Positions 6,729 through 13,203 of a stretch of 13,203 bases of DNA are shown piece by piece. The stretch's first letter is position 1. Every line of letters starts with the position of its first letter. A model generated the notes under the pieces. It searched no databases. It saw only the letters and a list, made by a program, of their open reading frames with translations, and was not told where the DNA came from. The DNA lies in the NCBI GenBank assembly GCA_012800155.1, contig JAAZJX010000044.1, forward strand, positions 1 through 13,203, written 5' to 3'. The position numbers were made by a program, and so were the translations under genes. The stretch is from Candidatus Magasanikiibacteriota bacterium. Lineage in GTDB: Bacteria > Patescibacteriota > Patescibacteriia > Magasanikbacterales > UBA922.

Positions 6729-9035
6729 TTATTCTTCTGTTGCTGGAGGAGTAACTATTGATAAATTTTTAATTTTATTTTCAAGAGTTTGATCACTTAT
6801 TCCTAAACTTTTTACTTTATAATAATATTGTACAGCTTGTGATTTATTTCCTCTATTTTCTGATAAAATTCCTAAACTATACCAAGCTCCAGCAAAATTT
6901 GGTTGAATTTTTACAGCTTCTAATAAAAATTGTTCAGCTTTATCCCAATCTCCTTTTTCTTTACGATTATAATAAAGTCTGCCTAAATTAAATAAAACTT
7001 CTGGATTATTACGACTAACTGGTAAAATTATTGAATAATATTCAATTGCTTTATTAAAATTAGCTTTATTTTCATATACCTTAGCTAAACTCATATAAGC
7101 ACTAACATAATCTCTTTTTAATTCAATAGCTTTTTCAAAATTTTCAATAGCTTTATCCCAATCTTGCATTCCAAAATAAGTATTACCTAATAACCAACGC
7201 AAAACTGGATTAGTTGGTTCAAGTTCAATAGCTTTGCTAAAAGATTTTATTGCCCATTCATTAGCATCTGGTACTAATGGAGCAGCATTGTTATACATTA
7301 TGGCAAGATTTTCCCAAATTGCTACTGATTGAGGTGATATTTCAGTTGCTAATTTTGCTTGATTTACTGCTTGAGCAACAAAATTCATAATTACTTCAGG
7401 ATTTGATTCTGCTACCTGACTTTCCCTTACTGCTTTTAATAAATAAACTCTAGCTAGAGAAGCATTATAGACATCAGAATATTTTCGAGCTTCTACTGCT
7501 TTTGTTAAATAAACTTGTGATTGATCTAAATCTTGTGATACCAAAGCTTTGGTATAGTAATATTCAGCTAAATAAAATCTAATTCCAAAAACACCAATCA
7601 TCACAGTCGCTGCCATTACTAAAATTATAAAAAAAGAAAAAACTAAACTATGTTGAGGTGTTTCTTCAAAAACTAAATTTTTCTCCTTAATTATTTGTTC
7701 ACTTTTCATTAAATTGAACAAGCCAGTAACAATCAAACCAAGACAAAGCCACCATAACCACCACAAAACTGGACCAAATGAACTAAAAGCACCGCTTACC
7801 CATAAAATTAACCAACCAATCAATACAGCAAATACTGGTATAATATTTACTTTTTTATTACTTTCCGAAGCTGATAAATTTAATTTTCCTTGTTGGCGTA
7901 AATAATAAAAAGTATGGATAGAAAATCCTAAAACAAATAATAAAATAAAAACAAATGTTAAAAATGTTAAAACTCCACCTTCTGACAACCAAGTAAAGAA
8001 AATATTTCCTGGTTCGTTAAACCTTAATGACCAAGCCATTAAATTATAATTTAAATCCAATGGTTTGAAACGAGAAAAATCAACAACAAAAGTACCTAAA
8101 CCACTGCCAAGAAAAAAATTTTTAGTATTATGAAAAATAGTTTCATTAGCAATATTCCAAGAAACAGCTGAAGAAAGACTTATTTCTGCTGGTAAAGTAG
8201 CTTGTATTGATTTGGGACTACCAAAAACAATAAAAATAACACTTAAAATTAAACCTATAAATATTACTGAAAACCATGACAAACGAATTTGATTGATCAA
8301 AATTACTCCCAAAAGAAGTATTAAAATAAAACCAATCAACAATAACCACCAAAGTATTTCAAATCCTAAAACTAACAAAACTACAAAATGTAAAATAACT
8401 AATACTAAATTGAATATTGTCCATTTCAAACTAATTTCTTTTTGAATTAAAAAACTACTAGCCAAAATTAATTGAAAAACAATCCAAATGCCAAATATAC
8501 TATTAAAAGAACTTACTGAATTAAAAATATTTTCCCAACCAGGTAAAGAAATATTAAAAATTGTTTTTAAAAGAAAACTAATAGCTGAAATACCTCCTGC
8601 TACTAATAAAACACTAACTACACCTTGCCAGCGTTTTTCAGTATTTAGCTGATTTACTAAAACTAAATAAAATACTATAAAAAATAAAATACTTATAAAA
8701 TTTAAAGTAAAATAATCTGTTCTACCAAGAAAACTATCAAAAACATTAACCGAAAAAATTGCTGAAAAAAATGATATTACAAATAAAATTAACAATGACC
8801 AATCCAAAAAAGATTTTCTATATAAAATTCTCTTACTAATAATTATTCGTATTGCCCAAAATAAAAGATTTACCAATACTAAACCAAAAAATAAATAATT
8901 TTTAGAAACAATAAAAATATTAGAAACCTGTTTATTCAAAAACAATGGTACTAAAAATACATTTAATAAAATTAAAAAATAAGAAGCCAGATCCAAAAAC
9001 TTGGCTACTCGAAAATTAGAAGAATTTTCTGACAT
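6729..9035 (-). CDS. Polytopic membrane protein: O-antigen ligase/polymerase-like (Wzy_C) with C-terminal TPR domain
   Basis: The protein has 768 residues from ATG 9035. About ten to twelve hydrophobic helices fill residues 12-486. A Wzy_C-like signature lies at 307-323 (FFLGSGLGTFVVDFSRF) and 341-354 (EPGNIFFTWLSEGG), followed by helices. After the last helix (about 463-486), residues 490-760 form a helical domain with TPR units at about 573-606, 611-644 (KAIENFEKAIELK), 645-678, 679-716 and 717-750, probably outside the membrane. In WaaL/Wzy proteins the second signature usually has His-Asn; here it is Gly343-Asn344, so ligase activity is uncertain. An in-frame TTG at 9074 would add 13 residues but sits only about 2 nt after the predicted transcription start, so the ATG is preferred. 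It is the first gene of the surface-protein operon. It might transfer or polymerise glycans on exported proteins, as PglL-type ligases do; this is inference. Confidence 0.82.
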   Translation of the reverse strand: MSENSSNFRVAKFLDLASYFLILLNVFLVPLFLNKQVSNIFIVSKNYLFFGLVLVNLLFWAIRIIISKRILYRKSFLDWSLLILFVISFFSAIFSVNVFDSFLGRTDYFTLNFISILFFIVFYLVLVNQLNTEKRWQGVVSVLLVAGGISAISFLLKTIFNISLPGWENIFNSVSSFNSIFGIWIVFQLILASSFLIQKEISLKWTIFNLVLVILHFVVLLVLGFEILWWLLLIGFILILLLGVILINQIRLSWFSVIFIGLILSVIFIVFGSPKSIQATLPAEISLSSAVSWNIANETIFHNTKNFFLGSGLGTFVVDFSRFKPLDLNYNLMAWSLRFNEPGNIFFTWLSEGGVLTFLTFVFILLFVLGFSIHTFYYLRQQGKLNLSASESNKKVNIIPVFAVLIGWLILWVSGAFSSFGPVLWWLWWLCLGLIVTGLFNLMKSEQIIKEKNLVFEETPQHSLVFSFFIILVMAATVMIGVFGIRFYLAEYYYTKALVSQDLDQSQVYLTKAVEARKYSDVYNASLARVYLLKAVRESQVAESNPEVIMNFVAQAVNQAKLATEISPQSVAIWENLAIMYNNAAPLVPDANEWAIKSFSKAIELEPTNPVLRWLLGNTYFGMQDWDKAIENFEKAIELKRDYVSAYMSLAKVYENKANFNKAIEYYSIILPVSRNNPEVLFNLGRLYYNRKEKGDWDKAEQFLLEAVKIQPNFAGAWYSLGILSENRGNKSQAVQYYYKVKSLGISDQTLENKIKNLSIVTPPATEE

Positions 9036-9050
9036 AGAAATATAATAAAT

Positions 9051-9075
9051 ATTGTTTAAATTAATCTTAAACAAT
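9051..9075. repeat. 9-bp inverted repeat at the start of the surface operon transcript
   Basis: The arms attgtttaa (9051-9059) and ttaaacaat (9067-9075) are perfect reverse complements around a 7-base loop. It lies just downstream of the extended -10 box at 9083-9088, so it would form the 5' end of the leader RNA or an operator at the start site. With one G-C pair per stem the hairpin is weak. Confidence 0.5.
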
Positions 9076-9082
9076 TATTGAA

Positions 9083-9091
9083 ATTATAACA
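9083..9091 (-). promoter_or_regulatory. Extended -10 promoter of the surface-protein operon
   Basis: The minus-strand sequence is TGT-TATAAT, the same nonamer as at 1097-1105 in front of the fibre-like gene. No convincing -35 is present. The predicted start near 9076 gives a leader of about 40 nt to ATG 9035. It is divergent from, and about 25 bp away from, the holA -35 box. Confidence 0.6.
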
Positions 9092-9112
9092 TAAAATTAT
9101 AAAAAACAAAAA

Positions 9113-9141
9113 TTGACAGAAATCCTAAAAAAAATTATACT
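9113..9141 (+). promoter_or_regulatory. sigma70-type promoter of holA
   Basis: TTGACA (9113-9118), a 17-bp spacer and TATACT (9136-9141) match the consensus with one -10 mismatch. Transcription should start near 9148, only about 8 nt before the holA ATG at 9156, so the mRNA would be almost leaderless. Confidence 0.75.
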
Positions 9142-9155
9142 GCTTTTAATAAAAT

Positions 9156-10127
9156 ATGATTATTTTTCTTTATGGTCCTGATACTTTTAGGAGCCGAAGA
9201 CAATTAAAAAAAATGATAAATAAATTCAAACAAGAAAGAGATCCTCAAGGTTTCAATATCTCTATTTTAAATTGCGCGCAAGAAAAAAATAATCAAATTT
9301 TAGAACAAATTTTAGCCACTCCTTTTTTAGCTGAAAAAAGAATGGTAATTCTAGAAAATCTTTTATCAGCTACTAAAAAAACTGATTTACAAGAAAAAAT
9401 TTTAGAATATTTAGAAGCCAAAAGTTTACCAAAAGAAAACATTTATATTTTTTGGGAAAGTGATTGTAAACCAAAAACCAATGTCAGTAAAAATCTTTTA
9501 TCTAGACTACTTCAAGAAAAATATGCTCAAAAATTTGAAATTTATAAAGGCACTAAACTATCTGCTTGGGTAAATCAAGAAATACAAGAACGCGGTGGAA
9601 AAATTTCTCCCCAAGCTTTAGAATATTTAGTAAAAAACATTGCTAATGATATTTGGAAGTTAAATTCTATTATTGATCAATTAATATCTTATAAACTAGA
9701 AAAAGAAATAGAATTAAAAGATGTAGAATTATTTTTAGATGAAAAAATTGATGATAATATTTTCAATCTAGTAGATGCTTTGATAGCCGGACAATCAAAA
9801 AAAGTCTATCAAATGATAAGAGAACAATATAGAATTGGTGAAAATCCTCAATTTATTTTATCTATGATTTTACGCCAAATAAAAATACTCTTAGAACTTC
9901 GTGATCTCTACGATAGAGAAGATATTTTATCTAGCGATCTATTAGCAAAAAAACTTAATCTTCATCCTTTTGTTGTAAAAAAATCTTTGCCTTTTGTAAA
10001 AAAATATAATCAAAATAAATTAAAAAATATTTATCATAAACTTCTTGAAATAGATATAAAAACAAAAACTGGTCAAGGTGACCAATCAATGTTATTAGAT
10101 ATTTTAGTTGGAAAAATTACTTCTTAG
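9156..10127 (+). CDS. holA: DNA polymerase III delta subunit (clamp loader)
   Basis: The product (323 residues, a normal length) is the clamp-loader subunit that opens the beta sliding clamp during replication, acting in the cytoplasm with gamma/tau and delta'. The N-terminus IIFLYGPDTFRSRRQLKKMI matches the degenerate, non-ATP-binding Walker A region of delta. The first domain continues with the PFLAEKRMVILEN segment (56-68) and a predicted strand NIYIFWES (95-102). KLSAWVNQEIQERGGKISPQALEYLV (134-159) marks the second domain, and ANDIWKLNSIIDQL with the helical C-terminal collar (about 200-323; NPQFILSMILRQIKILLELRDL) the rest. It is divergent from the surface operon, and its tail overlaps the convergent GGDEF gene by 11 bp. 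No Shine-Dalgarno sequence precedes the ATG, and the leader appears to be about 8 nt. Identification is firm from motif order and length. Confidence 0.93.
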   Translation: MIIFLYGPDTFRSRRQLKKMINKFKQERDPQGFNISILNCAQEKNNQILEQILATPFLAEKRMVILENLLSATKKTDLQEKILEYLEAKSLPKENIYIFWESDCKPKTNVSKNLLSRLLQEKYAQKFEIYKGTKLSAWVNQEIQERGGKISPQALEYLVKNIANDIWKLNSIIDQLISYKLEKEIELKDVELFLDEKIDDNIFNLVDALIAGQSKKVYQMIREQYRIGENPQFILSMILRQIKILLELRDLYDREDILSSDLLAKKLNLHPFVVKKSLPFVKKYNQNKLKNIYHKLLEIDIKTKTGQGDQSMLLDILVGKITS

Positions 10128-11352
10128 AAGATCTCTCTAGCTTATCAAGATAATATTCTGCAATTCGTTCTTGCAAACTAGCTTCTAATTTATTCTTCAA
10201 TGCTAATTGTTTTAATTTCAATAAATTAAATTTTTCTGGTTCTTTTTCTTCAGAAACACTAGTTAAATGAACTTCTACATCTTCCAAATCTCTACTTAAT
10301 TCTCTCTTTACTATAACTCTAAAATATTCCTCTATTTCTTCTTCATTCAAAGAATCTACATTAAACATTAATTCTGGAGAAGAAACTACAAATTCTCCCT
10401 TTTTATGAATTTTAGCAAAACCACTTGCTTCATCAGATTTCATTGACCAATATTTATAATCTGTTTCACCTACATTATTTTTATCAATTAAACACACTCC
10501 GCCTGTTAAAGAAATAAATACTTCCTTTTCTTCACCATCAATCATAATTTTAAAAGGTTCTTCCACCGCCGTATTAATTTTATTTAATAAATCATCCAAA
10601 CCTGTTTTAGTTATACGAGCCAAAATAACAAATTCATCCCCACTTCTTCTTCCTATTTTATCAGAAACACGCAATAAAGATAATAATCTATTACTCAATT
10701 CTTTCAAAACCTCATCAGCACCATCATGACCTAATAAAGTATTTACTTGTTTAAAACTATCAATATCAAAAGATATAAAAGCTAACATTTCATCTTCTTT
10801 ATAATTTTCAAAATTTTCTATTTCTCTAGCAAAACCTCTTTCTAAACCACCAAGTGAATATAAACCTGTCATTGGATCAAAATATTTCTTTTCTTCTGTC
10901 TCAAAAAAACTAACTGCTTTATTAAACATCTCATCTTCCAATCTATTTTCTGTTTCACTTCTCACACTATCCACTAATAAATCATGGGCTTCTCTTTGTC
11001 TTTTTTGTGTATCTTCTTCTAAAATAGCTAATAAAGCATGTAAATTATATTCAGAAATAAGATCTGCTACACTTTCTCCATTTTCTAATCTAGTTTTTAT
11101 TTCTGAAAAATTTTTTACACCTACTTCTTCAGCTATTCTATTTTGTATTTCACTAGTAGTCACTTCAAGTAAAAGCGGATGCAAAGCATCTCCTAAAAAT
11201 TTTTTATATAGTTCCAATATTCTTCTTCTTTTATAACGATCAGGAAATTTTTTTCTTAAATTTTCCTCATTATATTTACCATTATAAAATTCTAAAGCAA
11301 ATTCTCTATCTAACAAAGCTCTATCAATATGTCGACCTAGTTCTTTATTCAT
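10117..11352 (-). CDS. Soluble GGDEF-domain protein (putative diguanylate cyclase)
   Basis: The protein has 411 residues and no membrane segment or signal peptide. Residues 1-150 form a charged helical region of unknown kind. The GGDEF domain covers about 157-325, with DPMTGLY (159-165), the metal-site FDIDSFK (195-201), N204, GH (208-209), and the signature RRSGDEF with SGDEF at 237-241. An inhibitory-site RxxD (R228-V-S-D231) lies five residues before it, as in feedback-regulated cyclases. The first signature glycine is Ser and the usual ND pair is NT, so activity is likely but not certain. The last 80 residues (about 330-411) are a charged helical extension. Known function of the family is synthesis of cyclic di-GMP from two GTP. 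The gene lies 58 bp downstream of rpsT, separated by a terminator-like hairpin, and overlaps the holA tail by 11 bp. Its signal and its effectors are not visible here. Confidence 0.88.
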   Translation of the reverse strand: MNKELGRHIDRALLDREFALEFYNGKYNEENLRKKFPDRYKRRRILELYKKFLGDALHPLLLEVTTSEIQNRIAEEVGVKNFSEIKTRLENGESVADLISEYNLHALLAILEEDTQKRQREAHDLLVDSVRSETENRLEDEMFNKAVSFFETEEKKYFDPMTGLYSLGGLERGFAREIENFENYKEDEMLAFISFDIDSFKQVNTLLGHDGADEVLKELSNRLLSLLRVSDKIGRRSGDEFVILARITKTGLDDLLNKINTAVEEPFKIMIDGEEKEVFISLTGGVCLIDKNNVGETDYKYWSMKSDEASGFAKIHKKGEFVVSSPELMFNVDSLNEEEIEEYFRVIVKRELSRDLEDVEVHLTSVSEEKEPEKFNLLKLKQLALKNKLEASLQERIAEYYLDKLERSSKK

Positions 11353-11354
11353 AT

Positions 11355-11396
11355 TTATTTTATTAAAATTAAAATCCCAGGTTTTACCTAGGATTT
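11355..11396 (-). terminator. Rho-independent-type terminator/attenuator after rpsT
   Basis: In minus-strand RNA, 11396-11387 (AAAUCCUAGG) pairs with 11381-11372 (CCUGGGAUUU) over 10 bp, one a G-U pair, with a 5-nt loop. A U-rich but A-interrupted tract (UAAUUUUAAU...) follows. It lies between the rpsT stop and the GGDEF ATG. On the plus strand the stem has a C-A mismatch and no U-tract, so it works best for rpsT. GGDEF expression may depend on read-through. Confidence 0.7.
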
Positions 11397-11398
11397 AT

Positions 11399-11407
11399 AT
11401 TATCACA
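11399..11407 (-). promoter_or_regulatory. Possible weak extended -10 for the GGDEF gene
   Basis: The minus strand reads TGT-GATAAT, one mismatch from the TGTTATAAT element found twice elsewhere in the window. It sits right after the rpsT stop, with a predicted start near 11392, inside the terminator stem. No -35 was recognised. This may be chance in such A+T-rich DNA. Confidence 0.3.
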
Positions 11408-11410
11408 AAC

Positions 11411-11677
11411 TTATTTTTTTTCAACTTGATTAGCGGCTTTAGTTATTCGACTAATTTTTCTAGCAGCAGTATTCTTTTTTATTACACCTTTTTTAGCTGC
11501 TTTAGCTAAAGTCTTTTGAGCCAAACGCACTTTTTCTTTTATATCTTTATTTCTAGCTACAATAGATTTTTTAGCAGATTTTACTGCTTCTTTATAAGCT
11601 TTTTTAATTTCTACATTACGAGCTGTATTTTTTTTAGCTTGTCTTAAAGCTTTTTTAGCTGCTTGTTTAATTGGCAT
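11411..11677 (-). CDS. rpsT: 30S ribosomal protein S20
   Basis: The 88-residue, strongly basic, all-helical product is the normal size for S20, which binds 16S rRNA early in small-subunit assembly. The start MPIKQAAKKALRQ, the central KKAYKEAVKSAKK and the late segment KTLAKAAKKGVIKKNTAARKISR are typical of the family. In S20 the TAARKKSRL-like motif near the C-terminus is especially conserved; here it is NTAARKISRI (69-78). The gene has its own good promoter about 40-67 bp upstream of the ATG and a terminator hairpin shortly after its stop, so it can be a single-gene transcript with partial read-through into the GGDEF gene. The leader of about 32 nt has no Shine-Dalgarno sequence. Confidence 0.96.
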   Translation of the reverse strand: MPIKQAAKKALRQAKKNTARNVEIKKAYKEAVKSAKKSIVARNKDIKEKVRLAQKTLAKAAKKGVIKKNTAARKISRITKAANQVEKK

Positions 11678-11715
11678 AAATATAATGCTAATAATTTAAA
11701 ATTGAGAGCAATAAT

Positions 11716-11744
11716 ATTCTACATTAAAATACTCATTTTGTCAA
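11716..11744 (-). promoter_or_regulatory. sigma70-type promoter of rpsT
   Basis: On the minus strand TTGACA (11744-11739), a 17-bp spacer and TAGAAT (11721-11716) match the consensus with one -10 mismatch. The predicted start near 11709 gives a leader of about 32 nt. The rest of the 194-bp gap between rpsT and rmuC is A+T-rich and shows no gene. Confidence 0.75.
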
Positions 11745-11871
11745 AATTTTAATAATTATCCTTATTAAATAACCTTTTACTAAACTAGAAATTATTAAAT
11801 ATAAATATATAAATACTAATAAATTTCTAATTAACTTAATATTCAATCAAAATTACAATCACTAATTAATA

Positions 11872-12960
11872 TTAATCATTTTCTAATGTTGGCTTTTCTA
11901 ATTGTAATGGTTCAACCGAACGCTCTCCTTCAGTAATTTTTACTACATCTTTATCAATTTTTACAAATTCTTTATAAGCAGAATTATACATATTTACTGT
12001 TGTGGCTAAATTATTACCCATCTTTTTTAAATATTCTTCATAAGATAATAAATGTTTTCCTAATTGTTCTACTTGTTTACGAATTTCTTTAGCTCCTTCT
12101 TCAATTTGAAGTGCTCGTAAACCTTGCATCACTGTTTGTAAATAAGCAAAAAAAGAAGTTGGTGAAACAATAATTACATGTTTTTCTTTAAAAGCATATT
12201 CAATCAAATCTTGAGTATTCAGCTTTATAGCTCCAACTTTATTGATCAATAAATCATAATAAATTCCTTCAGCTGGAATAAACATAAAAGCAAAATCCAT
12301 AGTATTTTCTTTGGGTTTAATATATTTACTAGTTTCATCAATACGATTTTTAAGATCTTGTTTAAAAGCTTTTTCCAAAACTAATCTTTGATCTTCATCC
12401 TTTTCATTAACAATACGATTATAATTTTCCAAACTAAATTTAGAATCAATAGGAATAATTTTATCTTTAACAAAAATCACAGCATCCACAATATCACCAT
12501 CAGAAAATTTGTATTGCATTTCATAAGTTCCTGGTGGCATAACATTTTTCAAAACATTTTCTAAATAATATTCTCCTAAAACTCCACGATGTTTAGGATT
12601 TTTCAAAACATTTTCTAAACCTTGTAATTGTTCAGCCACTCCAACAACTTGCTTATTTGTTTCATCTAACTTAGTTAATTTCTCTGTTACATCAGTAATA
12701 ATTCTTACACTTTGTCCAAATTGCTCTTGAATAGTTTTATGTAAATTTGTCTGTGTGTCATTAACAATTTTATGAGTATCAGTAATTTTTTGATCCATTA
12801 TTCGTGATAAATCCTGAATTTGATTTTGCAACATCACAAAAAGATTGTTCTCAGTTTCTTCTGGTTTTTTCAATTCTAGCAATTTTCTATACATTATATA
12901 TAGCAAAACCATAGCTCCAATAAAACCAAATAAAATAATAATAAATAAAATTGTTTGCAT
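11872..12960 (-). CDS. rmuC: RmuC-family protein (putative membrane-anchored PD-(D/E)XK nuclease-fold protein)
   Basis: The protein has 362 residues. One N-terminal membrane helix (about 3-23) is followed by a charged coiled coil (about 25-118; QNQIQDLSRIMDQ, QVVGVAEQLQGLENVL). The conserved core starts with KHRGVLGEYYLENVL (123-137). It has the nuclease-like residues E130, D159 (in DIVDAVIF) and D172-x-K174 (in PIDSKFSLENY), then FMFIPAEGIYYDLL (226-239) and VIIVSPTSFFAYLQTV (262-277), all typical of RmuC. RmuC was named from E. coli, where it limits recombination at inverted repeats; the biochemical activity is poorly known. The C-terminal part is again coiled coil. The gene stands alone, upstream of rpsT on the same strand and 194 bp away. 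ATG 12960 directly precedes the membrane helix, so the start is secure. No Shine-Dalgarno sequence is present. Confidence 0.93.
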   Translation of the reverse strand: MQTILFIIILFGFIGAMVLLYIMYRKLLELKKPEETENNLFVMLQNQIQDLSRIMDQKITDTHKIVNDTQTNLHKTIQEQFGQSVRIITDVTEKLTKLDETNKQVVGVAEQLQGLENVLKNPKHRGVLGEYYLENVLKNVMPPGTYEMQYKFSDGDIVDAVIFVKDKIIPIDSKFSLENYNRIVNEKDEDQRLVLEKAFKQDLKNRIDETSKYIKPKENTMDFAFMFIPAEGIYYDLLINKVGAIKLNTQDLIEYAFKEKHVIIVSPTSFFAYLQTVMQGLRALQIEEGAKEIRKQVEQLGKHLLSYEEYLKKMGNNLATTVNMYNSAYKEFVKIDKDVVKITEGERSVEPLQLEKPTLEND

Positions 12961-13203
12961 AATTTAAAAAATATAAATAATAATTTAGTTTAGATAAAAA
13001 TATATCTTATTTCATTATATCTGATAATTATTTTACACTTTTTAATAATTCTTAGCAAACAAAAAATATCTTTATAATAAATTTTTTATCCTTATATTTT
13101 TTGTAAACAAATATTATTTTTTTATCAATCTAAAAAAACTTTTAAAAAATATTTACTCTATTACATTTTTAATAAACAATATTTAAATAATTTCAAAAAA
13201 GAA
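12961..13203. other. A+T-rich intergenic DNA upstream of rmuC, no gene seen
   Basis: These 243 bases are almost entirely A and T, with stops in all frames and no open frame of note. A TATAAT on the minus strand at 13014-13019 could be the rmuC -10 (leader about 46 nt), but no -35 of quality lies 16-18 bp upstream. No repeat array or RNA gene was recognised. Confidence 0.5.

Noticed and set aside
7714..7905. Plus-strand 63-codon frame rich in His/Asn/Lys
   Set aside because: Antisense to membrane helices of the Wzy_C-like protein; the composition follows from Trp/Leu/Val codons on the other strand.
9036..9074. N-terminal extension of the Wzy_C-like protein from TTG 9074
   Set aside because: The TTG is only about 2 nt from the predicted transcription start and lies in the inverted repeat; the ATG at 9035 directly precedes the first helix and fits better.
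10120..10130. CTTCT-T-AGAAG palindrome at the holA/GGDEF convergent stops
   Set aside because: A 5-bp stem with a 1-base loop cannot form a terminator hairpin, and no U-tract follows.
11788..11827. GAAATTATTA ... TAATAAATTTC inverted repeat downstream of rmuC
   Set aside because: It is all A/T apart from the end pair, has a bulge and a 19-base loop; expected by chance in this composition, though a weak rmuC 3' structure cannot be excluded.
13080..13135. A+T-rich stretch with TTATC words as a replication origin
   Set aside because: No good DnaA box (TTATCCACA) and no dnaA or dnaN nearby; random TTATC is expected here.
1..13203. Recoded TGA (as in Gracilibacteria/Absconditabacteria)
   Set aside because: Conserved proteins (S20, RmuC, delta subunit) end normally at TAA or TAG and contain no in-frame TGA.

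Overview
The window is very A+T-rich, gene-dense DNA from a bacterium whose lifestyle genes look like Candidate Phyla Radiation (Patescibacteria, probably a parcubacterial lineage). The evidence is the style of the surface proteins: an N-terminal membrane anchor followed by a YQG motif, regularly spaced STNY motifs, a DUF916-like protein, Hint and FN3 domains, and carboxypeptidase-regulatory-like domains between membrane segments. No start codon has a clear Shine-Dalgarno sequence. The phylum assignment is an inference; no rRNA or phylogenetic marker other than S20 is present. All complete genes stop at TAA or TAG, and nothing suggests recoding of TGA.

Layout: (1) Positions 1-1080 (minus) hold the N-terminal 360 codons of a fibre-like surface protein cut by the window edge, with its own extended -10 promoter. 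(2) Positions 1190-9035 (minus) hold four tightly packed genes, read in the order 9035 to 1190. They are a polytopic O-antigen-ligase-like/TPR membrane protein, a small secreted beta-rich protein, a DUF916-like anchored protein, and a 1345-residue multidomain surface protein. Gaps are 1-2 bp or a 17-bp overlap, so this is almost certainly one operon, started from an extended -10 promoter near 9083-9091. (3) Position 9156 onward (plus) is holA, the DNA polymerase III delta subunit, divergent from the surface operon and with a near-consensus sigma70 promoter. (4) Positions 10117-11677 (minus) hold a soluble GGDEF protein downstream of rpsT (ribosomal protein S20), with a rho-independent-type hairpin between them; the GGDEF gene overlaps the tail of holA by 11 bp. 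(5) Positions 11872-12960 (minus) hold an RmuC-family protein. (6) Positions 12961-13203 are A+T-rich DNA with a possible rmuC promoter and no recognisable gene.

The most interesting part is positions 1-9091. It looks like a cell-envelope module: a membrane enzyme-like protein with TPRs, followed by exported beta-sandwich proteins, one of which carries an intein-like Hint domain expected to cleave or cross-link rather than splice. A plausible but untested reading is an adhesion or surface-layer system that is modified after export. The holA/GGDEF/rpsT/rmuC half is ordinary housekeeping apart from the GGDEF gene inserted between holA and rpsT.
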